Assembly (NCBI RefSeq): GCF_028802875.1
Contig: NZ_JARAMP010000001.1
Coordinates: 264,055 to 328,054, forward strand
DNA length: 64,000 bases
Source of the DNA: Seohaeicola sp024304985
GTDB lineage: Bacteria > Pseudomonadota > Alphaproteobacteria > Rhodobacterales > Rhodobacteraceae
Reading direction: 5' to 3'
The position numbers were made by a program, and so were the translations under genes. Numbering within the stretch: position 1 is the stretch's first letter; each line of letters begins with the position of its first letter. Positions 17,120 to 25,500 of this stretch are shown here, piece by piece. The notes under the pieces were generated by a model, which worked only from the letters and a program-made list of their open reading frames with translations, did not search any database and was not told the origin of the DNA.

Positions 17120-17943
17120 GGAAAAGAGCGGCAGAGACAGCGCCCGAAGTGGACGAGAAGGACCACGGCGAAGACAGGCAATTCGTGACCGCGCTGCATC
17201 GTGGTCTGGACATCCTGCGCGCCTTCACACCTGCTGATCGGTCGGGGCTTGGCAACCGTGATCTGGCCGACCGGACCGGGCTGCCCAATTCCACCGTATC
17301 CCGGCTGACCTATACGCTGCTGAAACTGGGCTATCTTGTCTATGACGAGGGAACGGGGCGTTACCGTATGGGCGTGCCCGTGCTCAGCCTTGGCTATGCC
17401 TGCCTTGGCGGTCTGAAAGTGCGCGAAACAGCACAGCCCCTGATGCAGCAACTGGCCGATGATTGCGGCGACGGGGTGATGGTGGCCCTTGGCGGGCGCG
17501 ACGATCATTCGATGACCTATATCGCCTGCGCGCGGGCGGTGCGGGGGATGATTTCGCTGCAACTCAACGTCGGCTCGCGCATCTCCTTGGCGCGCTCGGC
17601 CATGGGGCGGGCCTATATCGCGGGCACCAATGCGGTGGAACGCGCCCAGATCATGGAGATGATCGAGGCCCGCACCGATCCCGCCGATTGGCCCCGCATC
17701 CGGGACGAGATTGCCGATGCCGCCGAACAGATCCGCACGCGCGGCTTCTATGCGAATCTGGGAAGCTGGCAATCGGATGTGAACTCGGTCGCCGTCCCCT
17801 ATCGCTCGCCGCAGGGGGATGCGCCGATGCTGGCCTTCAATCTGGGCGGTCCGGCCTATATCCTGCCGCGCGACAGGATCGAGAACGACCTTGGCCCCCG
17901 TCTGGTCGAGATGGTGCAGAAAGTGGGCCGGATCGGAGGGTGA
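17116..17943 (+). CDS. IclR family transcriptional regulator
   Basis: The 275-residue protein starts at the GTG overlapping the synthetase stop codon. The winged HTH is at residues 20-85 (FVTALHRGLDILRAFTPADR, then LADRTGLPNSTVSRLTYTLL). The IclR effector domain follows, with VRETAQPLMQQLADDCGDGV and the segment SVAVPYRSPQG near the C-terminus. IclR proteins bind small acids or their CoA-linked relatives and control the adjacent catabolic genes, as activators or repressors. It ends three bases before the convergent quinone oxidoreductase gene. Candidate operators are the similar dyads at 14609 and 19047 and possibly TTCCGCATTGCGAA at 20869-20882. Confidence 0.9.
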   Translation: MRKRAAETAPEVDEKDHGEDRQFVTALHRGLDILRAFTPADRSGLGNRDLADRTGLPNSTVSRLTYTLLKLGYLVYDEGTGRYRMGVPVLSLGYACLGGLKVRETAQPLMQQLADDCGDGVMVALGGRDDHSMTYIACARAVRGMISLQLNVGSRISLARSAMGRAYIAGTNAVERAQIMEMIEARTDPADWPRIRDEIADAAEQIRTRGFYANLGSWQSDVNSVAVPYRSPQGDAPMLAFNLGGPAYILPRDRIENDLGPRLVEMVQKVGRIGG

Positions 17944-17946
17944 TGT

Positions 17947-18912
17947 TCAGGGGATGAGGGCGATCTTGCCCACGGCCCCACGGCCCAGAACGCGGGTCAG
18001 CACTTCGGCCGCCTGCGCCAGCGGATAGCGTCCCTCGATCAGCGGCTTGACCTGACCCGACTGATACCAGCCCAGAAGTTCGCGCATGTTCTGGGCATAG
18101 ACCTCAGGTTCGAACCGGGTGAAGTTGCCCCAGAAAACACCGACCAGACTGAACTCCTTGACCAAGGCCAGATTGACAGGAAACTTCGGGATCTCGCCAC
18201 CCGCGAAACCGATGATCAGCAGCCGCCCCTTGCGCGCCATGGACCGCGAACAGGCGTCAAAGGCCGCGCCGCCCACCACATCATAGACGACGTCCACGCC
18301 CTTGCCGCCGGTCATGTCCTTGAGTTGATCCTTGAGGTTGTCATAGCCGATGGCATCATCCGCGCCATTGTCCCGCGCGATCTGGCGCTTTTCATCACTG
18401 GATGCGACGGCGATGACGCGCGCGCCCATGATCTTGCCGATCTGGATGGCGGCGATGCCCGTGGCCCCCGCCGCCCCCAGAACCACCAGCGTCTCGCCCG
18501 GTTGCAGATTGGCCCGCTGTTTCAGCGCATGATGCGAGGTGCCGAAGGCCACCAGCAAAGCGCAAGCCTCGGCTGCGTCCATGTCCCCGATGGGAAAGAC
18601 CAGCTTTTCCGACGCGCTGACCTTTTCGGCATAGCCGCCCAGCGAGCATATAGTGGCGACCCGGTCACCCACCTTGAGGCGTTTTACATCGGGTCCAACG
18701 CTTACCACCACGCCCGCAGCTTCCATCCCCGGCACGAAAGGGTGCTCGGGCCGCATCTGATACAGCCCCTGCACCAGCAGGCCGTCAGGATAGTTCACCC
18801 CCGCCGCTTCGACCCGGATCACGACCTGATCGCCCTTGGCCACCGGGTCCGGCATGTCGCCGTAAACCAGTTGATCCAGCGGCGCGAAATCATTGCAGAT
18901 GACGGCTTTCAT
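17947..18912 (-). CDS. NADPH:quinone oxidoreductase family protein (zinc-independent MDR)
   Basis: The 321-residue medium-chain dehydrogenase/reductase starts at the ATG at 18910-18912 (MKAVICNDFAPLDQLVYGDM). It has a GroES-like N-terminal half (EAAGVNYPDGLLVQGLY, PFVPGMEAAGVV) and a Rossmann half with LGAAGATGIAAIQIGK. The cysteine-rich structural zinc loop of alcohol dehydrogenases is missing, as in the quinone oxidoreductase branch. It probably reduces a quinone or an enone with NADPH. It points towards the IclR gene and is divergent from the acyl-CoA synthetase gene at 19117, inside the acyl-CoA catabolism region. A role in reducing an enoyl or keto intermediate is possible but not shown. 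Confidence 0.88.
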   Translation of the reverse strand: MKAVICNDFAPLDQLVYGDMPDPVAKGDQVVIRVEAAGVNYPDGLLVQGLYQMRPEHPFVPGMEAAGVVVSVGPDVKRLKVGDRVATICSLGGYAEKVSASEKLVFPIGDMDAAEACALLVAFGTSHHALKQRANLQPGETLVVLGAAGATGIAAIQIGKIMGARVIAVASSDEKRQIARDNGADDAIGYDNLKDQLKDMTGGKGVDVVYDVVGGAAFDACSRSMARKGRLLIIGFAGGEIPKFPVNLALVKEFSLVGVFWGNFTRFEPEVYAQNMRELLGWYQSGQVKPLIEGRYPLAQAAEVLTRVLGRGAVGKIALIP

Positions 18913-19046
18913 GGCATTCTCCTCCTGATCCGGCGCGGCGACCACAGCCCGGCGCGCGTCTGACGGCCAGCCTAGGCAGACCCGCCCGCACCAGCAAGCG
19001 CCGGGACGGAATGACGCAGCGGCAAAGTCGCGCCCGGCCTTCGGTT

Positions 19047-19061
19047 TTTGCCTTTGGCAAA
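19047..19061. promoter_or_regulatory. Inverted repeat upstream of the acyl-CoA synthetase
   Basis: TTTGCC-TTT-GGCAAA is a perfect dyad in the divergent region between the quinone oxidoreductase and the acyl-CoA synthetase genes. It resembles the dyad at 14609-14624 (shared TTGCCTTTG and GCAA). It is a candidate IclR operator serving both genes. Confidence 0.45.
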
Positions 19062-19116
19062 GCGGATCATCGCGCTAGGGTCCGCCCAACATGAATGCGA
19101 ATGGGAGGAGAACCAC

Positions 19117-20748
19117 ATGCAGGGCATGATGATGAACAGGCCGCTGATGATCAGCGACATCCTGACCTATGCGGCCGAGGCGCATCCGAAGGCAGAAATC
19201 GTCTCGGTTCGCACCGAAGGCGATGTCCATCGCCAGACCTATCCCGAAACGCTGGCGCGGGTGTCGCAACTGGCCCACGCGCTGAAAGGAATGGGGATCG
19301 AGACGGGTGACCGGATCGCCACGCTGGCATGGAACGGGTATCGGCATTTTGAGCTTTATTACGCCATTTCCGGCATCGGGGCCGTGTGCCACACGATCAA
19401 CCCCCGTCTGAGCGCCGAGCAGATGACCTATATCGTCGAACATGCGGGCGACAAGGTTCTGTTCGTGGACCTGACCTTCGTGCCGATCCTTGAACGACTC
19501 AAGGATCACCTGCCCGCGTCTTTGGTCTATGTCATCATGACCGACCGCGCCCATATGCCGGACAACACCCTCAACGCGCTGTGCTACGAGGAGTTGCTGG
19601 ACGGCCAGCCTACCACCTATGACTGGCCGGAGATGGACGAGAATACAGCGTCCGGCCTGTGCTATACGTCGGGTACCACGGGCAATCCCAAGGGCGCGCT
19701 TTATTCGCACCGGTCCACCGTGCTGCACGGGTTGATGATCGCGCTGGTGATGGGGTCGGCCTTCCCCGAAGGCGCCAAGGTTCTGCCTGTCGTGCCGCTG
19801 TTTCATGTCAACGCCTGGGGCCTGCCCTATGCAGCGCCCATGGTGGGGCTGTCGATGGTGATGCCCGGCCCCGCGCTGGACGGGCCCAGCATCTTCAGGC
19901 TGATGGATAATGAGGGCGTCTATTCCGCATGGGGCGTGCCCACCGTCTGGCAGGGCCTTCTGGCCGAGATCAAGGCGCAGGGCCGCATCCCCAAGGGGTT
20001 CGGCGATGTGATCGTGGGCGGGTCCGCCGCCCCCCGCGTGATGATCGAGACATTCGAGAAACTGGGCGTCAACGTTGGCCACGCCTGGGGCATGACGGAA
20101 ATGAGCCCGATCGGCACCCATGGCAACATGCCCACATGGGTCCGCGAACTGCCCTTCGACAAGAAGATCAACATGAAGGCCAAGCAGGGCCGCCGCGTCT
20201 TTGGGGTGGAGTTGAAGATCGTGGGCGACGATGGCAAGCGCCAGCCCCATGACGGCAAGGCCGTGGGCGAATTGTATGTGCGCGGCAACACCGTGGTGTC
20301 CGGCTACTTCAACAACGAAGAGGCCACGAAAAAGGTGATCGATGCCGAGGGCTGGTTCGGCACGGGGGATATCGCCTCGATTGATCCGAACGGGTTTTTG
20401 ACGATTCAGGACCGCTCCAAGGACCTGATCAAATCGGGCGGGGAATGGATCAGCTCGATCGATCTGGAGAATGTCGCGATGGCGCATCCCGGCATCGCCT
20501 CCTGCGCGGCGATTGCCATGCCCCATCCGAAATGGGACGAACGTCCGGTGCTGATCGCCGTGGCGGCGGGCGAGGTGAAACCTTCGCTGGACGAGATCAA
20601 CACCCATATGGCCGATCATTTCGCCAAATGGCAGTTGCCCGATGATATCGTCTGGGTCGATGCCCTGCCCCTGACCGCGACGGGCAAAGTATCGAAACTG
20701 ACCCTGCGCGAGCAGTTCGCCGATTACAAACTGCCCGATCTGCGCTGA
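19117..20748 (+). CDS. Acyl-CoA synthetase (fatty-acyl / DmdB-like ligase)
   Basis: The 543-residue protein has YTSGTTGNPKGALYSHRS, WGMTEMSPIG, the hinge GTGDIASIDPNGFLTIQDR and the C-terminal PLTATGKVSKLTLRE with the catalytic lysine. The N-terminus MQGMMMNRPLMISDIL and the overall layout resemble the medium-chain ligases that include DmdB, the methylmercaptopropionate-CoA ligase of roseobacters. DmdB homologues also act on other fatty acids, so DMSP use is not implied. I chose the ATG at 19117, which has GGGAGGAG six bases upstream. A GC hairpin without a T-run follows the stop, and the acyl-CoA dehydrogenase operon starts 157 bases on. Confidence 0.88.
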   Translation: MQGMMMNRPLMISDILTYAAEAHPKAEIVSVRTEGDVHRQTYPETLARVSQLAHALKGMGIETGDRIATLAWNGYRHFELYYAISGIGAVCHTINPRLSAEQMTYIVEHAGDKVLFVDLTFVPILERLKDHLPASLVYVIMTDRAHMPDNTLNALCYEELLDGQPTTYDWPEMDENTASGLCYTSGTTGNPKGALYSHRSTVLHGLMIALVMGSAFPEGAKVLPVVPLFHVNAWGLPYAAPMVGLSMVMPGPALDGPSIFRLMDNEGVYSAWGVPTVWQGLLAEIKAQGRIPKGFGDVIVGGSAAPRVMIETFEKLGVNVGHAWGMTEMSPIGTHGNMPTWVRELPFDKKINMKAKQGRRVFGVELKIVGDDGKRQPHDGKAVGELYVRGNTVVSGYFNNEEATKKVIDAEGWFGTGDIASIDPNGFLTIQDRSKDLIKSGGEWISSIDLENVAMAHPGIASCAAIAMPHPKWDERPVLIAVAAGEVKPSLDEINTHMADHFAKWQLPDDIVWVDALPLTATGKVSKLTLREQFADYKLPDLR

Positions 20749-20758
20749 TCGCCTGTCA

Positions 20759-20782
20759 CGGGGCAGGTCATCGCCTGCCCCG
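20759..20782. terminator. Strong hairpin after the acyl-CoA synthetase gene
   Basis: CGGGGCAGG (20759-20767), loop TCATCG and CCTGCCCCG (20774-20782) make a perfect 9-bp stem ten bases after the stop codon. No T-run follows, so it may reduce rather than end transcription before the downstream operon. Confidence 0.45.
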
Positions 20783-20905
20783 GATGTCACGTTACGGAAT
20801 GTCGGTCGCGCCCCAAGGTGCGCTTGACGGTCACGACCAGATGATGTTGCCTGAGCCGTGAAATTCATTTCCGCATTGCGAACATAAAACCAAGGGAGGG
20901 GTGAT

Positions 20906-22084
20906 ATGTCTGACGCAACCGAGGCTCTGGCCGCCTTCCGCGCCGAAATATCGGCATGGATCAGCGACAACTGCCCTGCCGCGCTGCTGGGTCACCCGAT
21001 GGACGAGTCCGCCATTGTCTGGGGCGGGCGCAACTGGACCTTTGCCAACGACGATCAACGCCTGTGGCTGGACCGCGCGATCACGCGCGGGCTGACTGCC
21101 CCGCGCTGGCCGGTGGAATACGGCGGCGCGGGCCTCAGCCGCGCACAGGAAAAGATCTACCGCGAGGAAATGGCCCGCATCGGCGCGCCGCCCCCTTTGG
21201 AAAGCTTTGGCTTGTGGATGCTGGGACCGGCGCTGCTGGAGTTCGGAAATCCGGCGCAAAAGGCCGAACATCTGCCCCCGATCACGCGCGGCGAGATCCG
21301 CTGGTGTCAGGGTTATTCCGAACCGGGGGCCGGGTCGGATCTGGCCAATGTCCAGACGCGGGCCGAGGATATGGGCGACCATTGGCTGGTCAACGGGCAG
21401 AAGATCTGGACATCCTATGCCGACAAGGCAGACTGGATCTTCGCGCTGGTGCGCACGGATCGTGACGCGCCCAAGCACAAGGGCATATCTTTCCTGCTGA
21501 TGGATATGGACACACCGGGCATCACCACGCGGCCCATCCGACTGATCTCGGGCAAATCCCCCTTCTGCGAGACATTTTTCGACAATGTGAAAGTGCCGAA
21601 AAAGAACCTTGTGGGCGAGCTGAACCGCGGCTGGGATATCGCGAAATACCTTCTGACGCATGAGCGCGAGATGATCGGCGGCGGGGCAAGCGGCCTTTTG
21701 GGTGGGCGCAGCATCGGGCAGATTCTGGCCGCACAAGACGGTAACGTGCTGGCCGATCCCATCCTGCGCGCCGAAGCGATGCAGGCCGAGGTGGACGCGC
21801 TGGCCTTCAACCTGACCATGGGCCGCTACAAGGATCAGGCCGAGGCCGGGCGCGGTGTCGGCAATGCCAGCGCCATGCTGAAATATTACGGCACCGAGCT
21901 GAACAAGCGCCGGTATGAGCTGCTGATGGCGACCGCTGGCAGTGACGGGCTGGAATGGGATGGCGCGCATGGCGGCCTTGCGCCGGAATGGCTGCGCACC
22001 AAGGCCAATTCCATCGAGGGCGGCACGAGCGAAGTGATGCTGGACATCATCGCCAAGCGCGTTTTGGAGATGCCGGGACAATGA
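20906..22084 (+). CDS. Acyl-CoA dehydrogenase, large subunit of a heteromeric pair
   Basis: The 392-residue protein has the FAD-binding region QGYSEPGAGSDLANVQTRAE, VNGQKIWTSYA and the C-terminal SIEGGTSEVMLDIIAKRVLE. The medium-chain type catalytic Glu position (Y-E-G-T) is not conserved. THERE at 251-255 offers Glu253 in the alternative helix-G position used by long-chain and isovaleryl-type enzymes. The next gene encodes a second, divergent acyl-CoA dehydrogenase and overlaps by four bases. Such pairs form alpha2-beta2 enzymes in pimelate and steroid side-chain degradation (PimC/PimD and FadE pairs). It should introduce a 2,3-double bond into a dicarboxylic, branched or cyclic acyl-CoA. 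A GGGAGGGG ribosome site precedes the ATG. Confidence 0.88.
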   Translation: MSDATEALAAFRAEISAWISDNCPAALLGHPMDESAIVWGGRNWTFANDDQRLWLDRAITRGLTAPRWPVEYGGAGLSRAQEKIYREEMARIGAPPPLESFGLWMLGPALLEFGNPAQKAEHLPPITRGEIRWCQGYSEPGAGSDLANVQTRAEDMGDHWLVNGQKIWTSYADKADWIFALVRTDRDAPKHKGISFLLMDMDTPGITTRPIRLISGKSPFCETFFDNVKVPKKNLVGELNRGWDIAKYLLTHEREMIGGGASGLLGGRSIGQILAAQDGNVLADPILRAEAMQAEVDALAFNLTMGRYKDQAEAGRGVGNASAMLKYYGTELNKRRYELLMATAGSDGLEWDGAHGGLAPEWLRTKANSIEGGTSEVMLDIIAKRVLEMPGQ

Positions 22085-23223
22085 AAGATCTGACCCAATC
22101 CCTGCTGGACACCGAGGACGAGGTGATGCTGCGCGACGCCGCGCGCGGGTTTCTGTCCGATGCCTCACCCGTGTCGGCGCTGCGGGCCAATCGTGACGCG
22201 GGGCGCGCGCATGATCCCGCACTCTGGGCCGAGATGGCGCAGATGGGCTGGACCGGCGTTCTGATCCCCGAGGATGCAGGCGGGGCCGATATGGGCCACC
22301 GCGCAGCGGGTATTCTGGCCGAGGAGATGGGGCGCGTGCTAGCGGCCTCGCCTTACCTCTCCACCGCCGTCATCGCCGCGTCTGTTCTGCGTCAGGCGGG
22401 ACCGCGTGGGACGGGGGCCTTGCAGGCCATCGCGGCGGGTGAGGCGACCTATGCGCTGGCATTGGACGAAGGCCCTAAATTCGCGCCTGCGACTACCGCT
22501 CTCAAGGCGGAACGGCAGGGCAATGCCTTCCGCCTGTCAGGGGTCAAGGCGTTCGTCGCAGATGGATCGACGGCGGGCCGCGTTCTGCTTCTGGCGCGGA
22601 CATCGGGGATGCCCGGCGATACCGAGGGGCTGACCCTGTTCGATATCGACGCAGATCGCGCGGGGCTGCAACGTCAGGCCTTGTCCACCATCGACAGCCG
22701 CGACCATGCGCGGCTGGTGTTCGATGGGGTCGCGGCGACGGGCGACGATATCATCGGCGATCTGGACGCGGGCCTTGCCGCCCTGCGCCCCGGTGTGCAG
22801 GCGGGGCAAGCGGCGCTGGCCGCCGAATTGACGGGCCTTGCCGGGGGGGCCGCCGCGATCACGCTGGGATACCTTAAGGAACGCAAGCAGTTCGACCGCA
22901 CCATCGGCAGTTTCCAAGCCCTGCAACATCGCGCCGCCCATCTGTGGTCGGAGATCGAGGTGACGCTGAGTGCTGTCGCCAACGCGGGCCGGGTGCTGGA
23001 TGCCACGCCGGATGACGCGGCGCTTGCCGTCTCACTGGCCAAGGCACGGGCTGCGCAGACCGCGAAACTGGCCGTGTCCGAGGCGGTGCAGATGCATGGC
23101 GGGATCGGCATGACCGATGCCTATGACATCGGTTTTTTCATGAAACGCGCCCGCGTGGGCGCGGAATGGCTGGGCGATTACGGCCATCACGCCGCGATCA
23201 TCGCTGCCGCGCGCGGCTTTTGA
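22081..23223 (+). CDS. Acyl-CoA dehydrogenase, small subunit of a heteromeric pair
   Basis: The 380-residue protein starts at the ATG overlapping the large-subunit stop (ATGA). It begins MKDLTQSLLDTEDEVMLRDA and has a shorter middle domain than housekeeping acyl-CoA dehydrogenases. The C-terminal domain shows KERKQFDRTIGSFQALQHR, which contacts FAD, and AVQMHGGIGMTDAYDIGFFM. The central substrate and FAD region is diverged, as is usual for the partner subunit of alpha2-beta2 enzymes, which helps build the FAD site but often lacks the base. The overlap and order strongly suggest a heteromer with the preceding gene product. In a 4-hydroxyacyl-CoA route, this complex would be the partner of the kinase at 28360 (hypothesis). 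Confidence 0.87.
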   Translation: MKDLTQSLLDTEDEVMLRDAARGFLSDASPVSALRANRDAGRAHDPALWAEMAQMGWTGVLIPEDAGGADMGHRAAGILAEEMGRVLAASPYLSTAVIAASVLRQAGPRGTGALQAIAAGEATYALALDEGPKFAPATTALKAERQGNAFRLSGVKAFVADGSTAGRVLLLARTSGMPGDTEGLTLFDIDADRAGLQRQALSTIDSRDHARLVFDGVAATGDDIIGDLDAGLAALRPGVQAGQAALAAELTGLAGGAAAITLGYLKERKQFDRTIGSFQALQHRAAHLWSEIEVTLSAVANAGRVLDATPDDAALAVSLAKARAAQTAKLAVSEAVQMHGGIGMTDAYDIGFFMKRARVGAEWLGDYGHHAAIIAAARGF

Positions 23224-23238
23224 CGGATAGGACATGAC

Positions 23239-24069
23239 ATGACATCGACGCTTTCACCCGCCCATCTGTTTGATCTGACTGGCAAGGTGGCGCTTGTCAC
23301 CGGGGGGGCCACGGGCATCGGGCGCATGGCCGCCGAAGGCTTGGCCGCCGCCGGGGCACGCGTGTTGATCGCCAGCCGCAAGGCGGATGCCTGCGAAGCT
23401 GTAGCCGCCGAGATCAACGGCTTGGGTGTCGCGGGATCTGTTGAAGGGTTCGGCGGTGACGTGGCGACTGAAGCAGGTATCGCCGCACTGGTGGCCGAGG
23501 TGCAATCGCGCACCGACCGTCTGCACATCCTGATGAACAACGCAGGCCGCACATGGGGCGCACCTTTGGGCGAACATCCCTATGACGCCTGGGACAAACT
23601 CCTGAGCCTGAACGTCACGGGCATGTTCCACCTGACACAAAGCCTGCTGCCCCTGCTTCTGGCCGCGAAAACGGAAGGCGACCCCGCGCGCGTGATCAAT
23701 GTGGGGTCCGTCATGGGCGACATTCCCAAGGGCACGATGACCTATTCCTATGCCGTGTCCAAAGGGGCCGTGCATCACATGACCCGCGTGCTGTCCAATG
23801 ACCTGGCGCCAATGGGCATCACCGTCAACGCCATCGCGCCGGGGCCTTTCGTGTCGAAAATGACTGCGTTTGCGCTGGCCGATGAGGAAGGCCGCCGCAA
23901 ATCTGCGCAGGGCGTGCCCCTGGGCCGTGTCGGCACCCCCGAGGATATCGCAGGCGCGCTGCAATACCTCTGCGGGCGCGGCGGAGCTTACCTGTCGGGC
24001 GCGATCCTGCCCTTGTCGGGGGGGATGCAGTCGAACGCGCCGGGTAGCCTGTTCAACGAGGATCTCTAA
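23239..24069 (+). CDS. SDR family oxidoreductase
   Basis: The 276-residue SDR has VTGGATGIGRMAAEGLAAAG, MNNAGRTWG, NVGSVMGDI with the catalytic Ser, and YAVSKGAVHH with the Tyr-Lys pair. The C-terminus is GAILPLSGGMQS. The arrangement resembles RhlG-like and 2,4-dienoyl or 3-oxoacyl reductases. It follows the acyl-CoA dehydrogenase pair by 15 bases and precedes the MaoC hydratase by 4. It is thus a second dehydrogenase in the same operon beside the MFE-2-like enzyme at 24553. Two SDRs in one beta-oxidation operon suggest that the substrate carries an additional hydroxyl or keto group. Confidence 0.85.
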   Translation: MTSTLSPAHLFDLTGKVALVTGGATGIGRMAAEGLAAAGARVLIASRKADACEAVAAEINGLGVAGSVEGFGGDVATEAGIAALVAEVQSRTDRLHILMNNAGRTWGAPLGEHPYDAWDKLLSLNVTGMFHLTQSLLPLLLAAKTEGDPARVINVGSVMGDIPKGTMTYSYAVSKGAVHHMTRVLSNDLAPMGITVNAIAPGPFVSKMTAFALADEEGRRKSAQGVPLGRVGTPEDIAGALQYLCGRGGAYLSGAILPLSGGMQSNAPGSLFNEDL

Positions 24070-24073
24070 AGCC

Positions 24074-24556
24074 ATGACCATGCCCGCCACCAACATCGTC
24101 AGCCGCGCTGCATTCGAGGCTATGGTTGGGTCTGAGATCGGTGTCTCGGACTGGTTCACCATCACGCAGGACCAGATCAACCAGTTTGCCGATTGCACCC
24201 ATGACCACCAATTCATCCATGTTGATCCAGAGGCTGCAGCAAAGTCACCATTCGGCAGCACCATCGCGCATGGGTTTCTGACCCTCTCGCTGCTATCGGC
24301 GATGGTCTATCAGATGCCCTCGATCGAAGGGGTCACGATGGGTGTCAACTACGGTATGAACAAGATGCGCTTCGTCTCGCCGGTCAGGGTTGGGGCCCGT
24401 ATCCGGGGCCGCTTCGTTCTGGCCGATTTTGTGGAGATCCGCCCCGGCGAGGTGCAATCCACGCTGCAAGTGACAGTCGAGATCGAAGGTCATGACAAAC
24501 CCGCGCTGGTCGCCGAATGGCTGGGCCGGCGCTATTTCGGGAAGGACACAGCATGA
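24074..24556 (+). CDS. MaoC family (R)-specific enoyl-CoA hydratase
   Basis: The 160-residue hot-dog protein has the hydratase 2 signature FADCTHDHQFIHVDPEAA, with Asp and His at the catalytic positions, followed by SPFGSTIAHGFLTLSLL. The family hydrates trans-2-enoyl-CoA to (3R)-hydroxyacyl-CoA. I chose the ATG at 24074 (MTMPATN); the ATG at 24080 is nearly as good. The gene overlaps the next SDR gene by four bases. That SDR resembles the dehydrogenase domain of the eukaryotic peroxisomal multifunctional enzyme type 2, whose hydratase domain is MaoC-like. The pair therefore looks like a split MFE-2 doing (3R)-type beta-oxidation. Confidence 0.88.
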   Translation: MTMPATNIVSRAAFEAMVGSEIGVSDWFTITQDQINQFADCTHDHQFIHVDPEAAAKSPFGSTIAHGFLTLSLLSAMVYQMPSIEGVTMGVNYGMNKMRFVSPVRVGARIRGRFVLADFVEIRPGEVQSTLQVTVEIEGHDKPALVAEWLGRRYFGKDTA

Positions 24557-25482
24557 GCATCCGTTTCGACGACCGCGTGGCCATTGTCACCGGCGCAGGT
24601 GTGGGCCTTGGGCGCTGTCATGCCTTGGGTCTGGCCGAACGGGGCGCGAAGGTCGTGGTCAACGATCTGGGGGCGTCCACCGACGGGCGCGGCCAATCCT
24701 CCGACGCCGCCCGCGCCGTGGTCGAGGAAATCCGCGCCATGGGGGGGCGCGCCATCGCCAACGGGGCCGATGTGACCGACCCCGCACAAGTGCAGGCCAT
24801 GGTGGATGAGGCGCTGGCCGAATTCGGCCATGTGGATATTCTGGTCAATAACGCGGGCATCCTGCGCGACAAGACCTTCGCCAAATCCACGATGGAGGAT
24901 TTCCGCAAGGTTCTGGACGTGCATCTGATGGGATCGGTGCACACCACCCACGCGCTGTGGCGGCATATGGTCGAGCGGGGATATGGGCGGATCGTCTATA
25001 CCACCTCAGGCTCTGGCCTCTATGGAAACTTCGGGCAGTCCAATTACGGGGCGGCCAAATCCTCGCTTCTGGGGCTGATGAACGTTCTGGCGCTGGAGGG
25101 GGCCAAATACGATATCCGCGTCAACATGCTGGCCCCCACAGCCGCCACGCGGATGACCGAAAGCCTGCTGCCGCCCGAAACGCTTGACCTGCTGCAACCC
25201 GAGATGATCACACCGGGCCTTCTGGCCTTGGTCTGCGATGACGCGCCCAGCCGCATGATCCTTGGCGCGGGCGCTGGCTGCTTTACCGAAACCAAGATCC
25301 TTGAAACGGCCGGAGTCGCCCTGCAAGGCGATGCCCTGTCACCCGAAGGTGTCATTGCTGCGATGGGCCAGATCCGCGATCCGCGTGGTCAGGCCGAGAT
25401 GCACGATGCCTTTGCACAGACCCGCAAATATGCCCGCATGGCAGCCGAGGCCCGTGGCCTGCCGCTGCCGTGGAACGATTGA
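24553..25482 (+). CDS. (3R)-hydroxyacyl-CoA dehydrogenase-like SDR (MFE-2 type)
   Basis: The 309-residue SDR begins MSIRFDDRVAIVTGAGVGLG and continues with AERGAKVVVNDLG, the hallmark of the dehydrogenase domain of peroxisomal multifunctional enzyme 2 (17-beta-HSD4). It also has VNNAGILRD, the catalytic Ser in YTTSGSGLYGNFGQ and SNYGAAKSS with the Tyr-Lys pair. It should oxidise (3R)-hydroxyacyl-CoA to 3-ketoacyl-CoA with NAD+. Its start codon overlaps the MaoC stop (ATGA) and a thiolase gene follows 18 bases later. Hydratase, dehydrogenase and thiolase thus lie in reaction order. The chain after the SDR core is about 50 residues longer than in simple SDRs, as usual in this group. Confidence 0.87.
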   Translation: MSIRFDDRVAIVTGAGVGLGRCHALGLAERGAKVVVNDLGASTDGRGQSSDAARAVVEEIRAMGGRAIANGADVTDPAQVQAMVDEALAEFGHVDILVNNAGILRDKTFAKSTMEDFRKVLDVHLMGSVHTTHALWRHMVERGYGRIVYTTSGSGLYGNFGQSNYGAAKSSLLGLMNVLALEGAKYDIRVNMLAPTAATRMTESLLPPETLDLLQPEMITPGLLALVCDDAPSRMILGAGAGCFTETKILETAGVALQGDALSPEGVIAAMGQIRDPRGQAEMHDAFAQTRKYARMAAEARGLPLPWND

Positions 25483-25500
25483 CCCTGAAAGGAACAGACC

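Noticed and set aside
19117..20748. DMSP demethylation ligase DmdB as a specific assignment
   Set aside because: The sequence resembles DmdB-type ligases, but DmdA, DmdC (about 600 residues) and DmdD are not adjacent, and the family also acts on ordinary fatty acids. I kept a general name.
19075..20970. 631-codon minus-strand frame opposite the acyl-CoA synthetase
   Set aside because: It is the mirror frame of a well-supported ANL-family gene and shows no family features.
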